64,000 nucleotides of DNA from Stigmatella aurantiaca DW4/3-1 (GCF_000165485.1 NC_014623.1:372001-436000); one strand, 5' to 3'. Counted from the first letter of the stretch, positions 19,206 to 28,249 are shown. The notes: a model not told the origin generated them from the sequence alone. Numbers and translations are program-made.

Positions 19206-19850
19206 TTATGGACCCTGGGCATACCCCGTGCGTGCCACTTGCGCCCACTCCTCCAGACGCAGGGAATCCTCCTCCGTCCATTCTCCGAGGAACACCTGGA
19301 TGATGCCGCCATCCAGCGCCTCCAGGGAGGCCTCGATGCGGGCGCCCGGCTCCACGCTGAAGCCGGGGGCTTGGATGCCCTCGAAGCGCTGCACGGTGAG
19401 AGAGGTGACGCGTGCGTCCGGGAACTCCGCGAGGCACGCGTCGAGCAACTCCTGGGGGGGGCGGTAGGGGGGAGGTGCTCCCACGTGGACCTGCCAGGGG
19501 TGCATCCCCCGCCGCCGCGTGGTGTCCTTGACCCAGCGTGCGACGGCGCGGCGATGCGTGGCGCCCACGTTGCCCACGGATTCCGGGCGCCGCATCCCGT
19601 CCTGGCCCCGCACGTGCAACGTATAATGGGGTTGCTCCTCGCCCCACCACAGGCTCATCTCGAACCGGTCCCCGGGGCCGAGCCCGTCGGGCTGGAAGAG
19701 CGCCTCCAGGTGCAGGAGGAACTCCTCCAAGGAGAGGCTCACCCGGTGCTCTCGCAGGGCATGCCAGTCCGTCCGCGCGAAGAACAACACCCGCGCACGG
19801 TAGGCGTGCGGATCCGTGCGCAGCAATTGCCTCCAAACGTCAGCGTCCAT
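19206..19850 (-). CDS. Hypothetical protein, 214 aa
   Basis: Soluble, no signal peptide, no family recognised. Trp/Arg/Glu rich, with DVWRQLLRTDPHAYRARVLFF at the start (read in two halves: helix then strand) and a compact mixed alpha/beta pattern after it, including GDRFEMSLWWGEEQPHY and the C-terminal IIQVFLGEW. ATG 19850 is preferred to the TTG 12 nt earlier. It lies 30 nt upstream of the kinase-TPR gene on the same strand and is probably co-transcribed with it. Confidence 0.7.
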   Translation of the reverse strand: MDADVWRQLLRTDPHAYRARVLFFARTDWHALREHRVSLSLEEFLLHLEALFQPDGLGPGDRFEMSLWWGEEQPHYTLHVRGQDGMRRPESVGNVGATHRRAVARWVKDTTRRRGMHPWQVHVGAPPPYRPPQELLDACLAEFPDARVTSLTVQRFEGIQAPGFSVEPGARIEASLEALDGGIIQVFLGEWTEEDSLRLEEWAQVARTGYAQGP

Positions 19851-19903
19851 GGGCAGGCCCAACGTATCGCCCGGTTCTGGCGGCGACGCACCGGGAAAAC
19901 AGC

Positions 19904-19976
19904 GGCCGTGAAACCAGGAAAACGAGAGACTCGCTTGGCCGTGGCGGGAATCTCCCAGGTTTCTGGCTTCACGGCC
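19904..19976. repeat. Long-spaced inverted repeat
   Basis: GGCCGTGAAACCAG (19904-19917) pairs with CTGGCTTCACGGCC (19963-19976): 14-bp arms with one mismatch and a 45-nt spacer. It fills the gap between two minus-strand genes, upstream of the hypothetical gene and downstream of proline dehydrogenase. Could be a transcription end, an mRNA structure or a remnant repeat unit. Confidence 0.45.
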
Positions 19977-20003
19977 AATGCAGCCAAGGGGGGCTTTGAG
20001 CGC

Positions 20004-20942
20004 TTAGCCCTTCAGCAGATTCTTCATCACGAACCAGAGGTTGGCGGGGCGCTCGGCCAGCCGGCGCATGAAATACGGGTACCAGGAGCGGCCGTAGGGC
20101 ACATAGATGCGCACCGGGAAGCCTTCGCCCGCGAGGCGCAGCTGCAAGTCCCGGCGAATGCCATACAGCATCTGGAACTCGAAGGCCCCCTTGGGCAGGT
20201 GCTGCCGGGCCGCGTACTCCACCGTGGCGTCCACCATGCGCTCATCGTGCGTGGCGATACCGTGATACACGCCGCTGTCGAGCAGCACGCGCATCACCCG
20301 GATGAAGTTCGCATCCACATCCCGCTTGTCTGGAAACGCCACGCGGGGACCTTCCAGGTAGGCGCCCTTGCACAGCCGGATGCGCACGCGGCGCGCGCAC
20401 AGCGCCTTCGCATCCGCCTCCGTGCGCCGCAGGTAACTCTGGAGCACCGCGCCCACGCGGGCTTCCCCAAACTCCGCGTGCAGCGCGCCCACGATGTCCA
20501 GCGTCGCCTGGGTCACTTCGCTCTGCTCCATGTCCACCCGGACGAAGGACTGGCGCGCGGTGGCCTCCGCCACCACCGTGCGCGCGTTCGCCAGCGCCAG
20601 CGCCGGGTCGAACATCAGCCCGCACTGGGTCAGTTTGAGGGACACATTGGCGCGGACGCCCTGCGCGTCGATGCGGGCCAATAGGCGCCGGTATTCACGC
20701 ACTTCGTCCCGCGTCTCCTCCGGGGTGCGCACCGCCTCGTTGAGGTGATCGAAGCTGGCCATCAGCCCTTGGGCGTTGAGGGCTTTCACCGCCTCCACGG
20801 CGTCTTCCAGCTTCTCGCCGGCGATGAAACGGCTGGCCATCTCGCGCAAGGGGGCCAGCCGGGTGGCGGCACTCTTCAATCCCTCCTGGCGAGAGAGAAA
20901 GAGCAGGGCGGAGCGGGACAGGTCGGTGGGCGTGGGGGTCAT
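20004..20942 (-). CDS. Proline dehydrogenase (monofunctional, PutA-type barrel)
   Basis: 312 aa FAD-dependent enzyme oxidising proline to pyrroline-5-carboxylate, passing electrons to the respiratory quinone pool. The TIM-barrel landmarks are VSLKLTQCGLMFD, FVRVDMEQSEVT, RIRLCKGAYLEGP (Lys binding flavin), YHGIATHDERMV, FEFQMLYGIRRD and the terminal RIYVPYGRSWYPYFMRRLAERP with the substrate-binding Y-x-x-R-R. Size and order match short bacterial PRODH rather than PutA; no P5C dehydrogenase is nearby. ATG 20942 overlaps the hydrolase stop as ATGA, so the two are translationally coupled. Confidence 0.95.
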   Translation of the reverse strand: MTPTPTDLSRSALLFLSRQEGLKSAATRLAPLREMASRFIAGEKLEDAVEAVKALNAQGLMASFDHLNEAVRTPEETRDEVREYRRLLARIDAQGVRANVSLKLTQCGLMFDPALALANARTVVAEATARQSFVRVDMEQSEVTQATLDIVGALHAEFGEARVGAVLQSYLRRTEADAKALCARRVRIRLCKGAYLEGPRVAFPDKRDVDANFIRVMRVLLDSGVYHGIATHDERMVDATVEYAARQHLPKGAFEFQMLYGIRRDLQLRLAGEGFPVRIYVPYGRSWYPYFMRRLAERPANLWFVMKNLLKG

Positions 20943-21829
20943 GGGGCGGAGGGCGTGGCGGCCGGAGGGTCAGAGAGGTGGTCTTGCAGGAAATCGTCCA
21001 CGAAGGCGTTGAAGGCTTGCGGATGGCTCATGTAGGGCAGGTGGCTGGCTTCGCGGAGCACCTCCAGCCGCGCGCCAGGGATGCGCCGGGCCACGTCACA
21101 TGCGTCGGACAAGGGGACGACGTGGTCCCTCGCCCCGTGAATGATGAGGGTGGGCACCCGGAGGTGCTCCAAGGACTCCAGGTAATCCGCATCCAGGATG
21201 TCCCGGAGCCGCCGCAGCATCTCCAACGGAGAGAGGCGCCGTGCCTCGCGGACGATCTCCGCGCGGCCTTCGGGGGGCAGATAGCGCCCGCCGAGCACCC
21301 GCGCCACCGTGGGGGCGAAAAGATAGGCGAAAGGTTTGGGGATGCGCACCAGGGTGGAGAGGCTCAAGGCCCAACGCCGCACGCGGTGCACGCTCGGCAC
21401 GGGGGAGACCAGAATCAGCGCCCGGACCCGCTCCGGATGTTTCAAGGCGAAGGCCAGGCTGACGAGGCTTCCAAAGGACGAGCCCAGCAGGGAAAACCGC
21501 GGGGGCAGCCGGGCCTCGGGGTGCGCCAGGGCCTCCACATTCCATTGCAAGGGCGCGTGTGTCAGCGGGGTGCGCAGCGTGGGCGTCCACAAAAGCAGAC
21601 GGTGGTGCGGGGCGAGGGGCGCCAGGGGCGCGAAGGAGCGCCCCGAGGCCCCCAGGCCCGGCAAACACACCACGGTGCGCGACGCCTCCTCGGTGCCATT
21701 CGGAAAGGTAAAGAGGCGGATGGGCGCGCCGCGCACCCGCCGCTCCTCCAGGGGCAAGGCGTAGCCGTGCTGAATGTCCTCCAGCGCCGGAACGAGCGCC
21801 GGCGCCTGGGGGGAGGGGGCCTCAAGCAT
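20939..21829 (-). CDS. Alpha/beta-fold hydrolase
   Basis: 296 aa. Oxyanion loop TVVCLPGLGASGRSF, nucleophile elbow LLGSSFGSLVSLAF (Ser in G-S-S-F-G), acid TLIIHGARDHVVPL, catalytic His in REASHLPYMSHPQAF. A helical cap region (about 150-215) separates the two halves. Substrate unknown; a lipase/esterase or thioesterase role would suit its position between an acyltransferase (8-nt overlap upstream) and proline dehydrogenase (4-nt overlap downstream). Cytoplasmic: no signal peptide. Confidence 0.9.
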   Translation of the reverse strand: MLEAPSPQAPALVPALEDIQHGYALPLEERRVRGAPIRLFTFPNGTEEASRTVVCLPGLGASGRSFAPLAPLAPHHRLLLWTPTLRTPLTHAPLQWNVEALAHPEARLPPRFSLLGSSFGSLVSLAFALKHPERVRALILVSPVPSVHRVRRWALSLSTLVRIPKPFAYLFAPTVARVLGGRYLPPEGRAEIVREARRLSPLEMLRRLRDILDADYLESLEHLRVPTLIIHGARDHVVPLSDACDVARRIPGARLEVLREASHLPYMSHPQAFNAFVDDFLQDHLSDPPAATPSAP

Positions 21830-22628
21830 GGCAGGCCCTCACCAGAAGCCTGCGCACGCTGGCGGCCACCCGGTCCCGGAAAGCCTTCAAGCGCGTCTCG
21901 GACGCATTCTCGGGCGGCGGCTCATGGGGTTCACCCATGGCAAATGTCAGACGCACCGGCAGCGGGATGGGGCCCAATCCCATCACCAACGGCACACGGT
22001 ATTTGTCCCGCGCGGAGAGTCTCAGACACAGTCGTTCTTCTCCTGGAGGGTAGAAGAATGTGTCATCCACGCCGAAACCGGCGAAGGGAACGATGGGCAC
22101 CCCGGCGCGCGCGGCGAGGCGCACGAAACCCAAGGCCTGCTCCCAGCGAAGCATGTAGCGGCCCTGAGAGCGCTTGAACACCTCACGGGCCCCCCCGGGG
22201 TAACAGACCACCAGCTGGCCTTCGCGCAGCGCCGCCAGGGCATTGGCAGGCGTTCCCTCCAGCCCCCCGAGCCACGGGAGCACCGTGCGGACCAGGGGAA
22301 TGCGGAAGAACCCCCGCTCGGCGAGCCCGAGCGGATAGCGGCCACTGGCCTGGTGGAGCAGGTGAAAGAAGGCGGGGGTCTCGTAACCCCACACGCCATG
22401 GTTGCCGACGAGCAACACCGGCCCATTTCTGGGCAAGTGCTCGGCGCCCAACAACTGAGCCCGGTGATACATCGCTGACAGTGTGGCTCCCGCCTCGGCC
22501 AGCCGGAAGAATGCACGACGGGTGGTAGCGGACAGGGATTCCACGTGGAAAGGAAGATGGGGATGTTTGTTCCCGATGCCAGCCCTCCTCCCCTCTGAGG
22601 AGACCAGGCGGACAGCCAGGCACTCCAT
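21822..22628 (-). CDS. PlsC-like lysophospholipid/glycerolipid acyltransferase
   Basis: 268 aa. The acyltransferase block 1 is VGNHGVWGYETPAFF, where NHxxxxD becomes NH with Glu in the fourth-to-sixth position, as in DGAT2-like and related bacterial enzymes; block 3 is VVCYPGGAREVFKR (FPEG-type PGG), and block 4 is VPIVPFAGFGVDDTF. No clear membrane helix; probably peripheral. First gene of a three-gene operon. The start at ATG 22628 lacks a well-spaced ribosome site and could be later. Acyl acceptor unknown. Confidence 0.85.
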   Translation of the reverse strand: MECLAVRLVSSEGRRAGIGNKHPHLPFHVESLSATTRRAFFRLAEAGATLSAMYHRAQLLGAEHLPRNGPVLLVGNHGVWGYETPAFFHLLHQASGRYPLGLAERGFFRIPLVRTVLPWLGGLEGTPANALAALREGQLVVCYPGGAREVFKRSQGRYMLRWEQALGFVRLAARAGVPIVPFAGFGVDDTFFYPPGEERLCLRLSARDKYRVPLVMGLGPIPLPVRLTFAMGEPHEPPPENASETRLKAFRDRVAASVRRLLVRACHA

Positions 22629-22752
22629 TCCCTGGGAGTGAGTGCAAGGTGGCTTTTTTCCGGGGTTTTTTTGACGCGACGCACCCGGTGGCCGGTGGCC
22701 TGTGTTTCACCGGGTTGTGCAACCCCCCCGCCATGCGGATGGTTGAGAAGCC

Positions 22753-23241
22753 ATGGGTCCTTTTGACATTTTGTCCGAGAAGCACCGCGAGCTGGAGGAG
22801 CACCTGGAGGCACTCCTTTCAGAAGAGGGGGGCGCCGAGGCCGCAGAGAGGGCCTGGGGGCTGGCCTCGCTGATCCGGCAACACACGCGGCTGGAGGAGC
22901 GCCACTTGCAGCCGCTGATCCTGCGCGTCGAGGGGCGCAGCCGGGCCCGTGAGGCGTTGGAGGATCATCTGGCCTTGTGCGAGCTGGCCGAAGAGTTGGA
23001 GGAATTCGCTCCGGGCGGGCCGGAATGGCAGGCACGGCTCACGGCCTTGGAGGATCTGCTGGTGGCGCATGCGCAAGAGCAGGAGGCGGCGCTCTTCCCT
23101 CGAATTGCTACATGCCTGAATGAGCGGGAGGGCGAGGAGTTGCTTCGCGTGCTTGAGTCCTCCCAAGAGGACCTGGGAGGGCGTTTTGGATCAAGCACAG
23201 AGGGCCAGCGCCTGCTGGATGCGCCGCGTTGGGGGCCCTGA
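22753..23241 (+). CDS. Hemerythrin-like HHE-domain protein
   Basis: 162 aa four-helix protein. Candidate di-iron ligands are spaced as in HHE domains: H11 (SEKHRELEEHL), H44 with E48/H51 (RQHTRLEERHL), H73 (EDHLALCEL) and H109-E113 (VAHAQEQEAALFP). Such proteins bind oxygen, NO or iron, or act in stress responses. ATG 22753; divergent from the acyltransferase operon across 124 nt. Confidence 0.8.
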   Translation: MGPFDILSEKHRELEEHLEALLSEEGGAEAAERAWGLASLIRQHTRLEERHLQPLILRVEGRSRAREALEDHLALCELAEELEEFAPGGPEWQARLTALEDLLVAHAQEQEAALFPRIATCLNEREGEELLRVLESSQEDLGGRFGSSTEGQRLLDAPRWGP

Positions 23242-23385
23242 AGGCTTCTGGATGATGAGCCTCATGTGACAATGCCTCAAAAGACAATCGACAATTGCGC
23301 GCGTGACAGATATTGAAGCGCCTGAAGCAACGAAGCGCTTTTACCTGTCTCAAGCACACATTTCGGTACAAGAGGTTGCCCGCGC

Positions 23386-23907
23386 ATGTCTGTCGACAAA
23401 GCTTTCCGTGAGATGATCCGCAACGAAATCGAAGTTCAACTCAAGCCCCTGCGCGCGGTGGTTGCGCGCCTGGAGGCGGGCACGGCGGACTTGGAGTCGC
23501 TGCGCAGCGTGGTGGAGCGTCTGGCGCCGGTGGCGCAGGCCATTTCGCCGTTGTTCGGGACCCAGGCGCCGAAGACTGGCAAGCGTCCCCCCGGCCGTCC
23601 GCCGCGCGCGGCGGCCCCTGCCGCGGCGGCGAGCGCCCCGGCCTCCACGGGCAAGCGCCGTGGCCGCAAGCCTTCCGAGGATGGCGCGCGCGTGTGCGCG
23701 ATCCGTGGCTGCGGCTCGCCGAGCCGCACCAAGGGGTATTGCGCGGCGCACTACCAGAAGCTGCGCATGCTGACGAAGACCAACCGCCGCCCGAGCGCTT
23801 GGGTGGATTACGCGCCGCCCAACAGCGTTGAGGATGTGAAGCTGCCGCGTGGCCGCGCCGCCGCCAAGGCGCTCGCCGAGGCCGCCCAGAGCGGGGGAGC
23901 GTCGTAA
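23386..23907 (+). CDS. AT-hook and zinc-finger DNA-binding protein
   Basis: 173 aa. An N-terminal helix (1-55) is followed by a Pro/Ala-rich linker with two AT-hook-like cores, KRPPGRPPR and KRRGRKPS, which bind the minor groove of AT-rich DNA. Then CAIRGCGSPSRTKGYCAAHY is a compact C-x4-C-x8-C-x2-H site expected to hold zinc. Probably a nucleoid-associated or regulatory protein. The 144-nt leader contains AAGCGC/GCGCTT-type repeats but no promoter I can define. I do not recognise a named gene. Confidence 0.75.
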   Translation: MSVDKAFREMIRNEIEVQLKPLRAVVARLEAGTADLESLRSVVERLAPVAQAISPLFGTQAPKTGKRPPGRPPRAAAPAAAASAPASTGKRRGRKPSEDGARVCAIRGCGSPSRTKGYCAAHYQKLRMLTKTNRRPSAWVDYAPPNSVEDVKLPRGRAAAKALAEAAQSGGAS

Positions 23908-24061
23908 AACAGGCACCCGGTGCCTGAACAGTCGAGCAGTGTTTGGGCAGTTCGTCCGCGGACAATGCCTCTCTTTCGATGAGGGGGAGAGGCGTTCGGG
24001 GCGGAGGCTCTGGGGAGCGCGGCCCCCCCGGCCGCGTACCCCAGCCATTGCGCCCCGGGGC

Positions 24062-24952
24062 ATGGCGGAGCATGAATGGCGCCCCATGAACAAGCGCGAG
24101 ATGGAGCCTGGCATCGTCACGGAGCTGGCGGGCCATACGACGTACGGCGAATACCTGCAGTTGGACCGGTTGTTGGCCGCGCAGGTGCCTCGCTCACAGC
24201 CCCCGCACCACGATGAGATGTTGTTCATCGTTCAGCACCAAACAAGCGAGCTGTGGATGAAGCTGCTCATCCACGAGCTGACGGCGTGCATCCGCTATGT
24301 CCAGGCGGACCAGCTGGAGCCCTCGTTCAAGATTTTCGCGCGCGTGGGGCAAATCCAACGGATGCTCTTCGAGCAGTGGAGCGTGCTCGAAACGCTCACG
24401 CCCAACGAGTATCTGGCGTTCCGGGATGCCCTGGGCCACGCCTCCGGCTTCCAGAGCTTCCAGTATCACGCGGTGGAAATGCTGCTGGGGATGAAGGATG
24501 CGAAGACGCTGAACCCTTTCCGGCACGTGCCAGCGCAGCATGCGCTGCTGGAGCGGTTGCTGGAGTCACCCGGGCTGTATGACGAATTTCTGAGGCACCT
24601 GGCCCGCATGGGTCACCCGGTGCCGCACGACCGGGCGCAGCGGGACTGGAGCCAGCCGTATGAGAAGAGCCCCCAGGTCATGGAGGTCTTCCGGCGCATC
24701 TACGAGAACACGGAGAAGTACTGGGACGCGTACGAGATGTGCGAGAAGTTGGTGGACACCGAGGAGCGGTTCCAGCTCTGGCGCTACCGTCACATGATGA
24801 CGGTGATGCGGATTATCGGTTTCAAGCAGGGCACGGGGGGCTCCTCCGGGGTGAATTTCCTGCGCAAGGCCTTGGACATCCGCTTCTTCCCGGAGCTGTG
24901 GGATGTGCGCACCGAGCTGTCGCCCCTGCCGTCGCGCCGCCCGCCTGTCTGA
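24062..24952 (+). CDS. kynA: Tryptophan 2,3-dioxygenase
   Basis: Heme enzyme opening the indole ring of tryptophan to N-formylkynurenine, first step of the kynurenine route. Family landmarks: TTYGEYLQLDRLL, PHHDEMLFIVQHQTSELW, SGFQSFQYHAVEMLLG and WRYRHMMTVMRIIGFKQG (proximal heme His), then GGSSGVNFLRKAL. Length of 296 aa fits. Start chosen at ATG 24062; ATG 24086 (MNKREMEPG) is possible, and neither has a strong ribosome site. The frame is open to 23849 but overlaps the AT-hook gene. No other kynurenine gene is in the window. Confidence 0.95.
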   Translation: MAEHEWRPMNKREMEPGIVTELAGHTTYGEYLQLDRLLAAQVPRSQPPHHDEMLFIVQHQTSELWMKLLIHELTACIRYVQADQLEPSFKIFARVGQIQRMLFEQWSVLETLTPNEYLAFRDALGHASGFQSFQYHAVEMLLGMKDAKTLNPFRHVPAQHALLERLLESPGLYDEFLRHLARMGHPVPHDRAQRDWSQPYEKSPQVMEVFRRIYENTEKYWDAYEMCEKLVDTEERFQLWRYRHMMTVMRIIGFKQGTGGSSGVNFLRKALDIRFFPELWDVRTELSPLPSRRPPV

Positions 24953-25026
24953 GCGGCGTTGAGTGGAAGGCGTTGGGCGGTGGCGGGGCTCGGCCCGGAG
25001 GGGGGCGCTCTGGTAAGCCCCGGGGC

Positions 25027-25779
25027 ATGGTCCCGCTCGTCTTGGCCCTTGCCGTCTCCGCCGCCCCCCCGCCGGCCGTGGACGCCTGGGCCCGGCAGGT
25101 GTGTCCGCCGTCCAAAAAAGAGGCGCGCTCCAACGCGGAGTTCAAGGTGCAGCAGGCCGAGCGGGTGGCGTGTCTCGAACGGGCCATGAATCAGGCGGTC
25201 GACAAGGTGCTCCGCCCGCTCCAGAAGAAAGAGCCCGGCACGTTCAGGCAATGGGTGGCACTCCAGTCGGACTATCACCAGTGGGCCAGCGAGGCGTGTG
25301 CCGCCGTGGAGGAGGCGCTGTGGATCAACACCCGCACGGGGGAGCACTCCATGGGGACAGCCTATGGCAGCACCGAGCGGGAGTGTCTCCAGGGCCAGTA
25401 TGCCTGGCGCGGCTTCTTCGCGGAGACGTGGAGCCGGGGTGATTGGAAGACCCTCGCCTCCGTGCTCGAGCGCTATGCCCAGGGCCTGCCCAGGCGCCGC
25501 GATGCGCTGGCCCAATACAGGCAACGCGCCGCCGAGGCCGCCGGGCGCGCTCCCGCCAAGGTTGAGCGCATGGACTCTCCCTCGCGCAAGCTCACCCAGG
25601 ACGAGTGGGCCCGGTACAGCAGCCGTTTGAACCGCGTGGCCAACGCGCCGCCGCGGCTCGCCGAGCGTCAATGCGCCTTGCTGCCCAAGGCCAAACCTTC
25701 CTGTCCTGAACTGCTCCTGCCAGCTTTCATGGAGCATCTGGACTTTCATGAGGCGCTTGGAGTCTCCGAAGAACGCTGA
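25027..25779 (+). CDS. Secreted LprI-like protein
   Basis: 250 aa. Signal peptide MVPLVLALAVSAAPPPA, then a Cys-containing helical domain (AWARQVCPPSKKEARSN; ERVACLERAMN; ASEACAAVEEALW; STERECLQGQYAW) resembling the LprI N-terminal/lysozyme-inhibitor-like family: small secreted proteins with paired cysteines and an aromatic Y/W-rich C-terminal helix. Six cysteines in the mature part suggest disulfides and an envelope location. Function is uncertain. Stands 74 nt after the dioxygenase. Confidence 0.65.
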   Translation: MVPLVLALAVSAAPPPAVDAWARQVCPPSKKEARSNAEFKVQQAERVACLERAMNQAVDKVLRPLQKKEPGTFRQWVALQSDYHQWASEACAAVEEALWINTRTGEHSMGTAYGSTERECLQGQYAWRGFFAETWSRGDWKTLASVLERYAQGLPRRRDALAQYRQRAAEAAGRAPAKVERMDSPSRKLTQDEWARYSSRLNRVANAPPRLAERQCALLPKAKPSCPELLLPAFMEHLDFHEALGVSEER

Positions 25780-26029
25780 AGGCGCGCTTTCCCTCTCCCT
25801 GACAGGCTTTTAGCGGCCTTAAGGCCCATGCCGCGGTGTGTCGTTCCTGGGTGAGCCAACGGCTCACGCCATCTCATTTCCTCGGAACGCAGCAAGGAGG
25901 GTTTTTCTCTTTACGAGGGATGAATCCTCGACTTGTGTGCGCTCGCTGGTATGGAGCCGGGGGGGCCAATCCCCTGGGGCTCCGAGGGATGCCCTCCAGC
26001 GCCGACTCCACGCCCAGATGGATGACTGT

Positions 26030-27928
26030 ATGAACCAACCCACTTCTTTGCCCAAGCGACCGGCCATCACCCCGATCCGGTTGAGCCTTCTTTCCGCGCT
26101 GGTGTTGAGCACCTCCGCGCTGGCACAGCCTGCCGGCTTGCCGGAGTTCGAGGTGGAGCGCATCGAGTTCAATCCCAGTGGCGCGGGCTCGCTCGTGCTG
26201 GGCACCGGTCAGGTGCTGCCGGGCGACAGCTTTCGCCTCGCCCTCATCGGTCACTACGAGAACCGCCCGCTGACCCCGTCCATCCCGGATGCCAGCGCGG
26301 AGAATGGCCGCCGCGAAGTGCCGCTGATCAACCATCGCACCACCGCCCACCTTGTCGGCGCCTATGGTCTGGGGGGCAACGTGGAAGTCGGGCTCCAGGT
26401 GCCCGTCATTCTGAGCAATGAGCGGGGCCTGCTGGAGAACACGCCCTTTGGCACCCCCGAGGGGGGCGTGAAGCTGGGCACCCCGATCGCGACCTTCAAT
26501 CTGGGGATTCTCACCCAGTCGGAGGCCATTCCGGTGGACCTGGCCGCCGGGGTGAGCTTGGGCCTGCCGCTGGGCAGCGATCAGGCGCTGGCGCGTGAGA
26601 GCGGGCCGCGCGCCATTCCCCGCATCACGGTGGGCCGCGAGAGCGACGGCTTCCGCACGGGCTTCGAGTTGGGCGCCGCGTTGCGCCCCCGCGTGACGAT
26701 CGGGACGGGCGAGAGCAGCGAGGCGTACAACACGCTGCGCCTGGGCACCTCGGTGGCCACCGTGGGCGAGGGGCTCCGCTACGAGGGCAACCTCCTCTTG
26801 AACATCCCCTTCGGCACGGAGTCGCTCTCGGCCGAGGCGCTGGTGGGCGTGCGCGGCCCCAGGTCCAGCGGTATCGAGGTCTTCGCCCTGGGCGGCATGG
26901 GCTTCGGTGGCACGCTGGGCACCCCGGACTTCCGCGTCATGCTCGGAGCGGCCTACGGCGGCATGCCCGCGCGCTGTGTGGCGGGGGGCAAGCACACGCC
27001 CGCGCAGTGCCCGGACCTGGATGACGACAACGATGGGGTGAAGAACAGCGACGATGCCTGCCCCACCGAGGGGGGCAAGGTGGACACCAAGGGCTGCCCG
27101 CTCAAGGATGAGGACAAGGACGGCGTCGAGGATGTGGCCGACAAGTGCCCGCAGACGCCGGGCGCGGCGTCCGCCCAGGGCTGCCCGGACCAGGACGGCG
27201 ACGGCATTCAGGACTCCGAGGACAAGTGCCCGGCCGCCGCGGGCAATGCCGCGGGCCAGGGCTGCCCCGACAAGGATGGCGACGGCATCGACGATGCGTC
27301 GGACCGCTGCCCGGCCGAGGCCGGCCCCGCCGAGCGTCAGGGCTGCCCCATCAAGGACGCGGACAACGATGGCGTGCTGGATGAGCAGGACAGCTGCCCC
27401 AACGAGGCGGGCCTGCCTGAGCTGAAGGGGTGCCCGGCCAAGGACGCGGACAACGACACGCTGGCTGACCACCTGGACAACTGCCCCAACGAGGCGGGCC
27501 CCGTCGACAACCAGGGCTGCCCGGCCAAGCAGAAGCAACTGGTGGCCATCCGCCAGGACCGCATCGAAATCAAGGAGGCCGTCTACTTCGACTCCAACGC
27601 GTCCACCATCCAGGCCCGCTCCAACGGGCTGCTCGACCAGATGGCCAAGCTGCTCAACGAGCACCCCGAGATTGTCTCGGTGCTCATCGAGGGGCACACG
27701 GACGACCGGGGCGCGGCCGACTACAACCGTACCCTGTCGAAGCAGCGCGCGGACACCGTGCGCGACTACCTCGTCAAGAAGGGCGTGGCCGCGGAGCGCC
27801 TGGAGACCCAGGGCTACGGTCCGGATCGCCCGGTGCAGCCCAACACCACCGCCGCTGGCCGCACCGCCAACCGCCGCGTGGACTTCCTCACCCGCTACGC
27901 CAACACGAATCCCCCCGCCCAGCCGTAG
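26030..27928 (+). CDS. OmpA-family outer membrane protein with TSP3 repeats (copy 1)
   Basis: 632 aa. Signal peptide ends near ALAQPAG. Residues about 30-315 are a beta-rich, probably barrel, domain starting LPEFEVERIEFNPSGAGS. Then six thrombospondin type 3 calcium-binding repeats of the form DxDxDGxxDxxDxCP (about 320-505), and an OmpA peptidoglycan-binding domain (VYFDSNASTIQ; VLIEGHTDDRGAADYN; LSKQRADTVRDYL; GRTANRRVDF). Likely links outer membrane to cell wall. Start ATG 26030; the open frame to 25838 has no signal peptide. A close paralogue follows at 28250. The 250-nt leader has a strong GGAGCC/GGCTCC hairpin (about 25954-25984) but no riboswitch I recognise. Confidence 0.9.
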   Translation: MNQPTSLPKRPAITPIRLSLLSALVLSTSALAQPAGLPEFEVERIEFNPSGAGSLVLGTGQVLPGDSFRLALIGHYENRPLTPSIPDASAENGRREVPLINHRTTAHLVGAYGLGGNVEVGLQVPVILSNERGLLENTPFGTPEGGVKLGTPIATFNLGILTQSEAIPVDLAAGVSLGLPLGSDQALARESGPRAIPRITVGRESDGFRTGFELGAALRPRVTIGTGESSEAYNTLRLGTSVATVGEGLRYEGNLLLNIPFGTESLSAEALVGVRGPRSSGIEVFALGGMGFGGTLGTPDFRVMLGAAYGGMPARCVAGGKHTPAQCPDLDDDNDGVKNSDDACPTEGGKVDTKGCPLKDEDKDGVEDVADKCPQTPGAASAQGCPDQDGDGIQDSEDKCPAAAGNAAGQGCPDKDGDGIDDASDRCPAEAGPAERQGCPIKDADNDGVLDEQDSCPNEAGLPELKGCPAKDADNDTLADHLDNCPNEAGPVDNQGCPAKQKQLVAIRQDRIEIKEAVYFDSNASTIQARSNGLLDQMAKLLNEHPEIVSVLIEGHTDDRGAADYNRTLSKQRADTVRDYLVKKGVAAERLETQGYGPDRPVQPNTTAAGRTANRRVDFLTRYANTNPPAQP

Positions 27929-27967
27929 TTTTCGTGGCGGTGAAGGCAGAGTGTTTTGAATCGTAAG

Positions 27968-28015
27968 AAGGCCGAGGTGCGCAGCCCTACCGGGCAAGCG
28001 ACCTCGGCCTTTGTT
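27968..28015 (+). terminator. Rho-independent terminator after OmpA copy 1
   Basis: AAGGCCGAGGT (27968-27978) pairs perfectly with ACCTCGGCCTT (28001-28011), a 22-nt loop, and the right arm runs into TTTGTTT. It lies 40 nt after the stop. It separates the two OmpA paralogues into different transcripts. Confidence 0.8.
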
Positions 28016-28032
28016 TATATAAAGATAGATTG

Positions 28033-28057
28033 CCTGCCTGGGGACTCTCCAGGCAGG
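28033..28057. other. Stem-loop in leader of OmpA copy 2
   Basis: CCTGCCTGG (28033-28041) and CCAGGCAGG (28049-28057) form a perfect 9-bp stem with a 7-nt loop. A second hairpin (AGACCTCTGG / CCAGGGGTCT, one wobble) follows at about 28094-28119. No T-tract, so they are more likely leader structures of the downstream mRNA than terminators. Confidence 0.5.
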
Positions 28058-28249
28058 TGAGGTGGATTCTCGTTGGACGGTAGAATTTTTCCTAGACCTC
28101 TGGTGAAACCCAGGGGTCTTCTCCAGGGCCCGGCCACCTTGGGGGGGCGGGTGACGAGGTTCATGCCGATTCAAAACCGAAGGACCTCGTTCTCCACCGG
28201 CCGCCAGGGCCCCTTGCCCCCTCATTCCTCCAGCAGGAAGAAACACGAC

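Noticed and set aside
23242-23385. Small gene or operator before the AT-hook gene
   Set aside because: Only short partial palindromes (ATGATGAGCCTCAT, AAGCGC repeats); no open frame with a ribosome site and no clear promoter.
25780-26029. Riboswitch (c-di-GMP-I, cobalamin) in the leader of OmpA copy 1
   Set aside because: There are strong hairpins, but none of the conserved cores that I know (for example the GEMM ACGCAAAGCC block or a B12 box) could be found.
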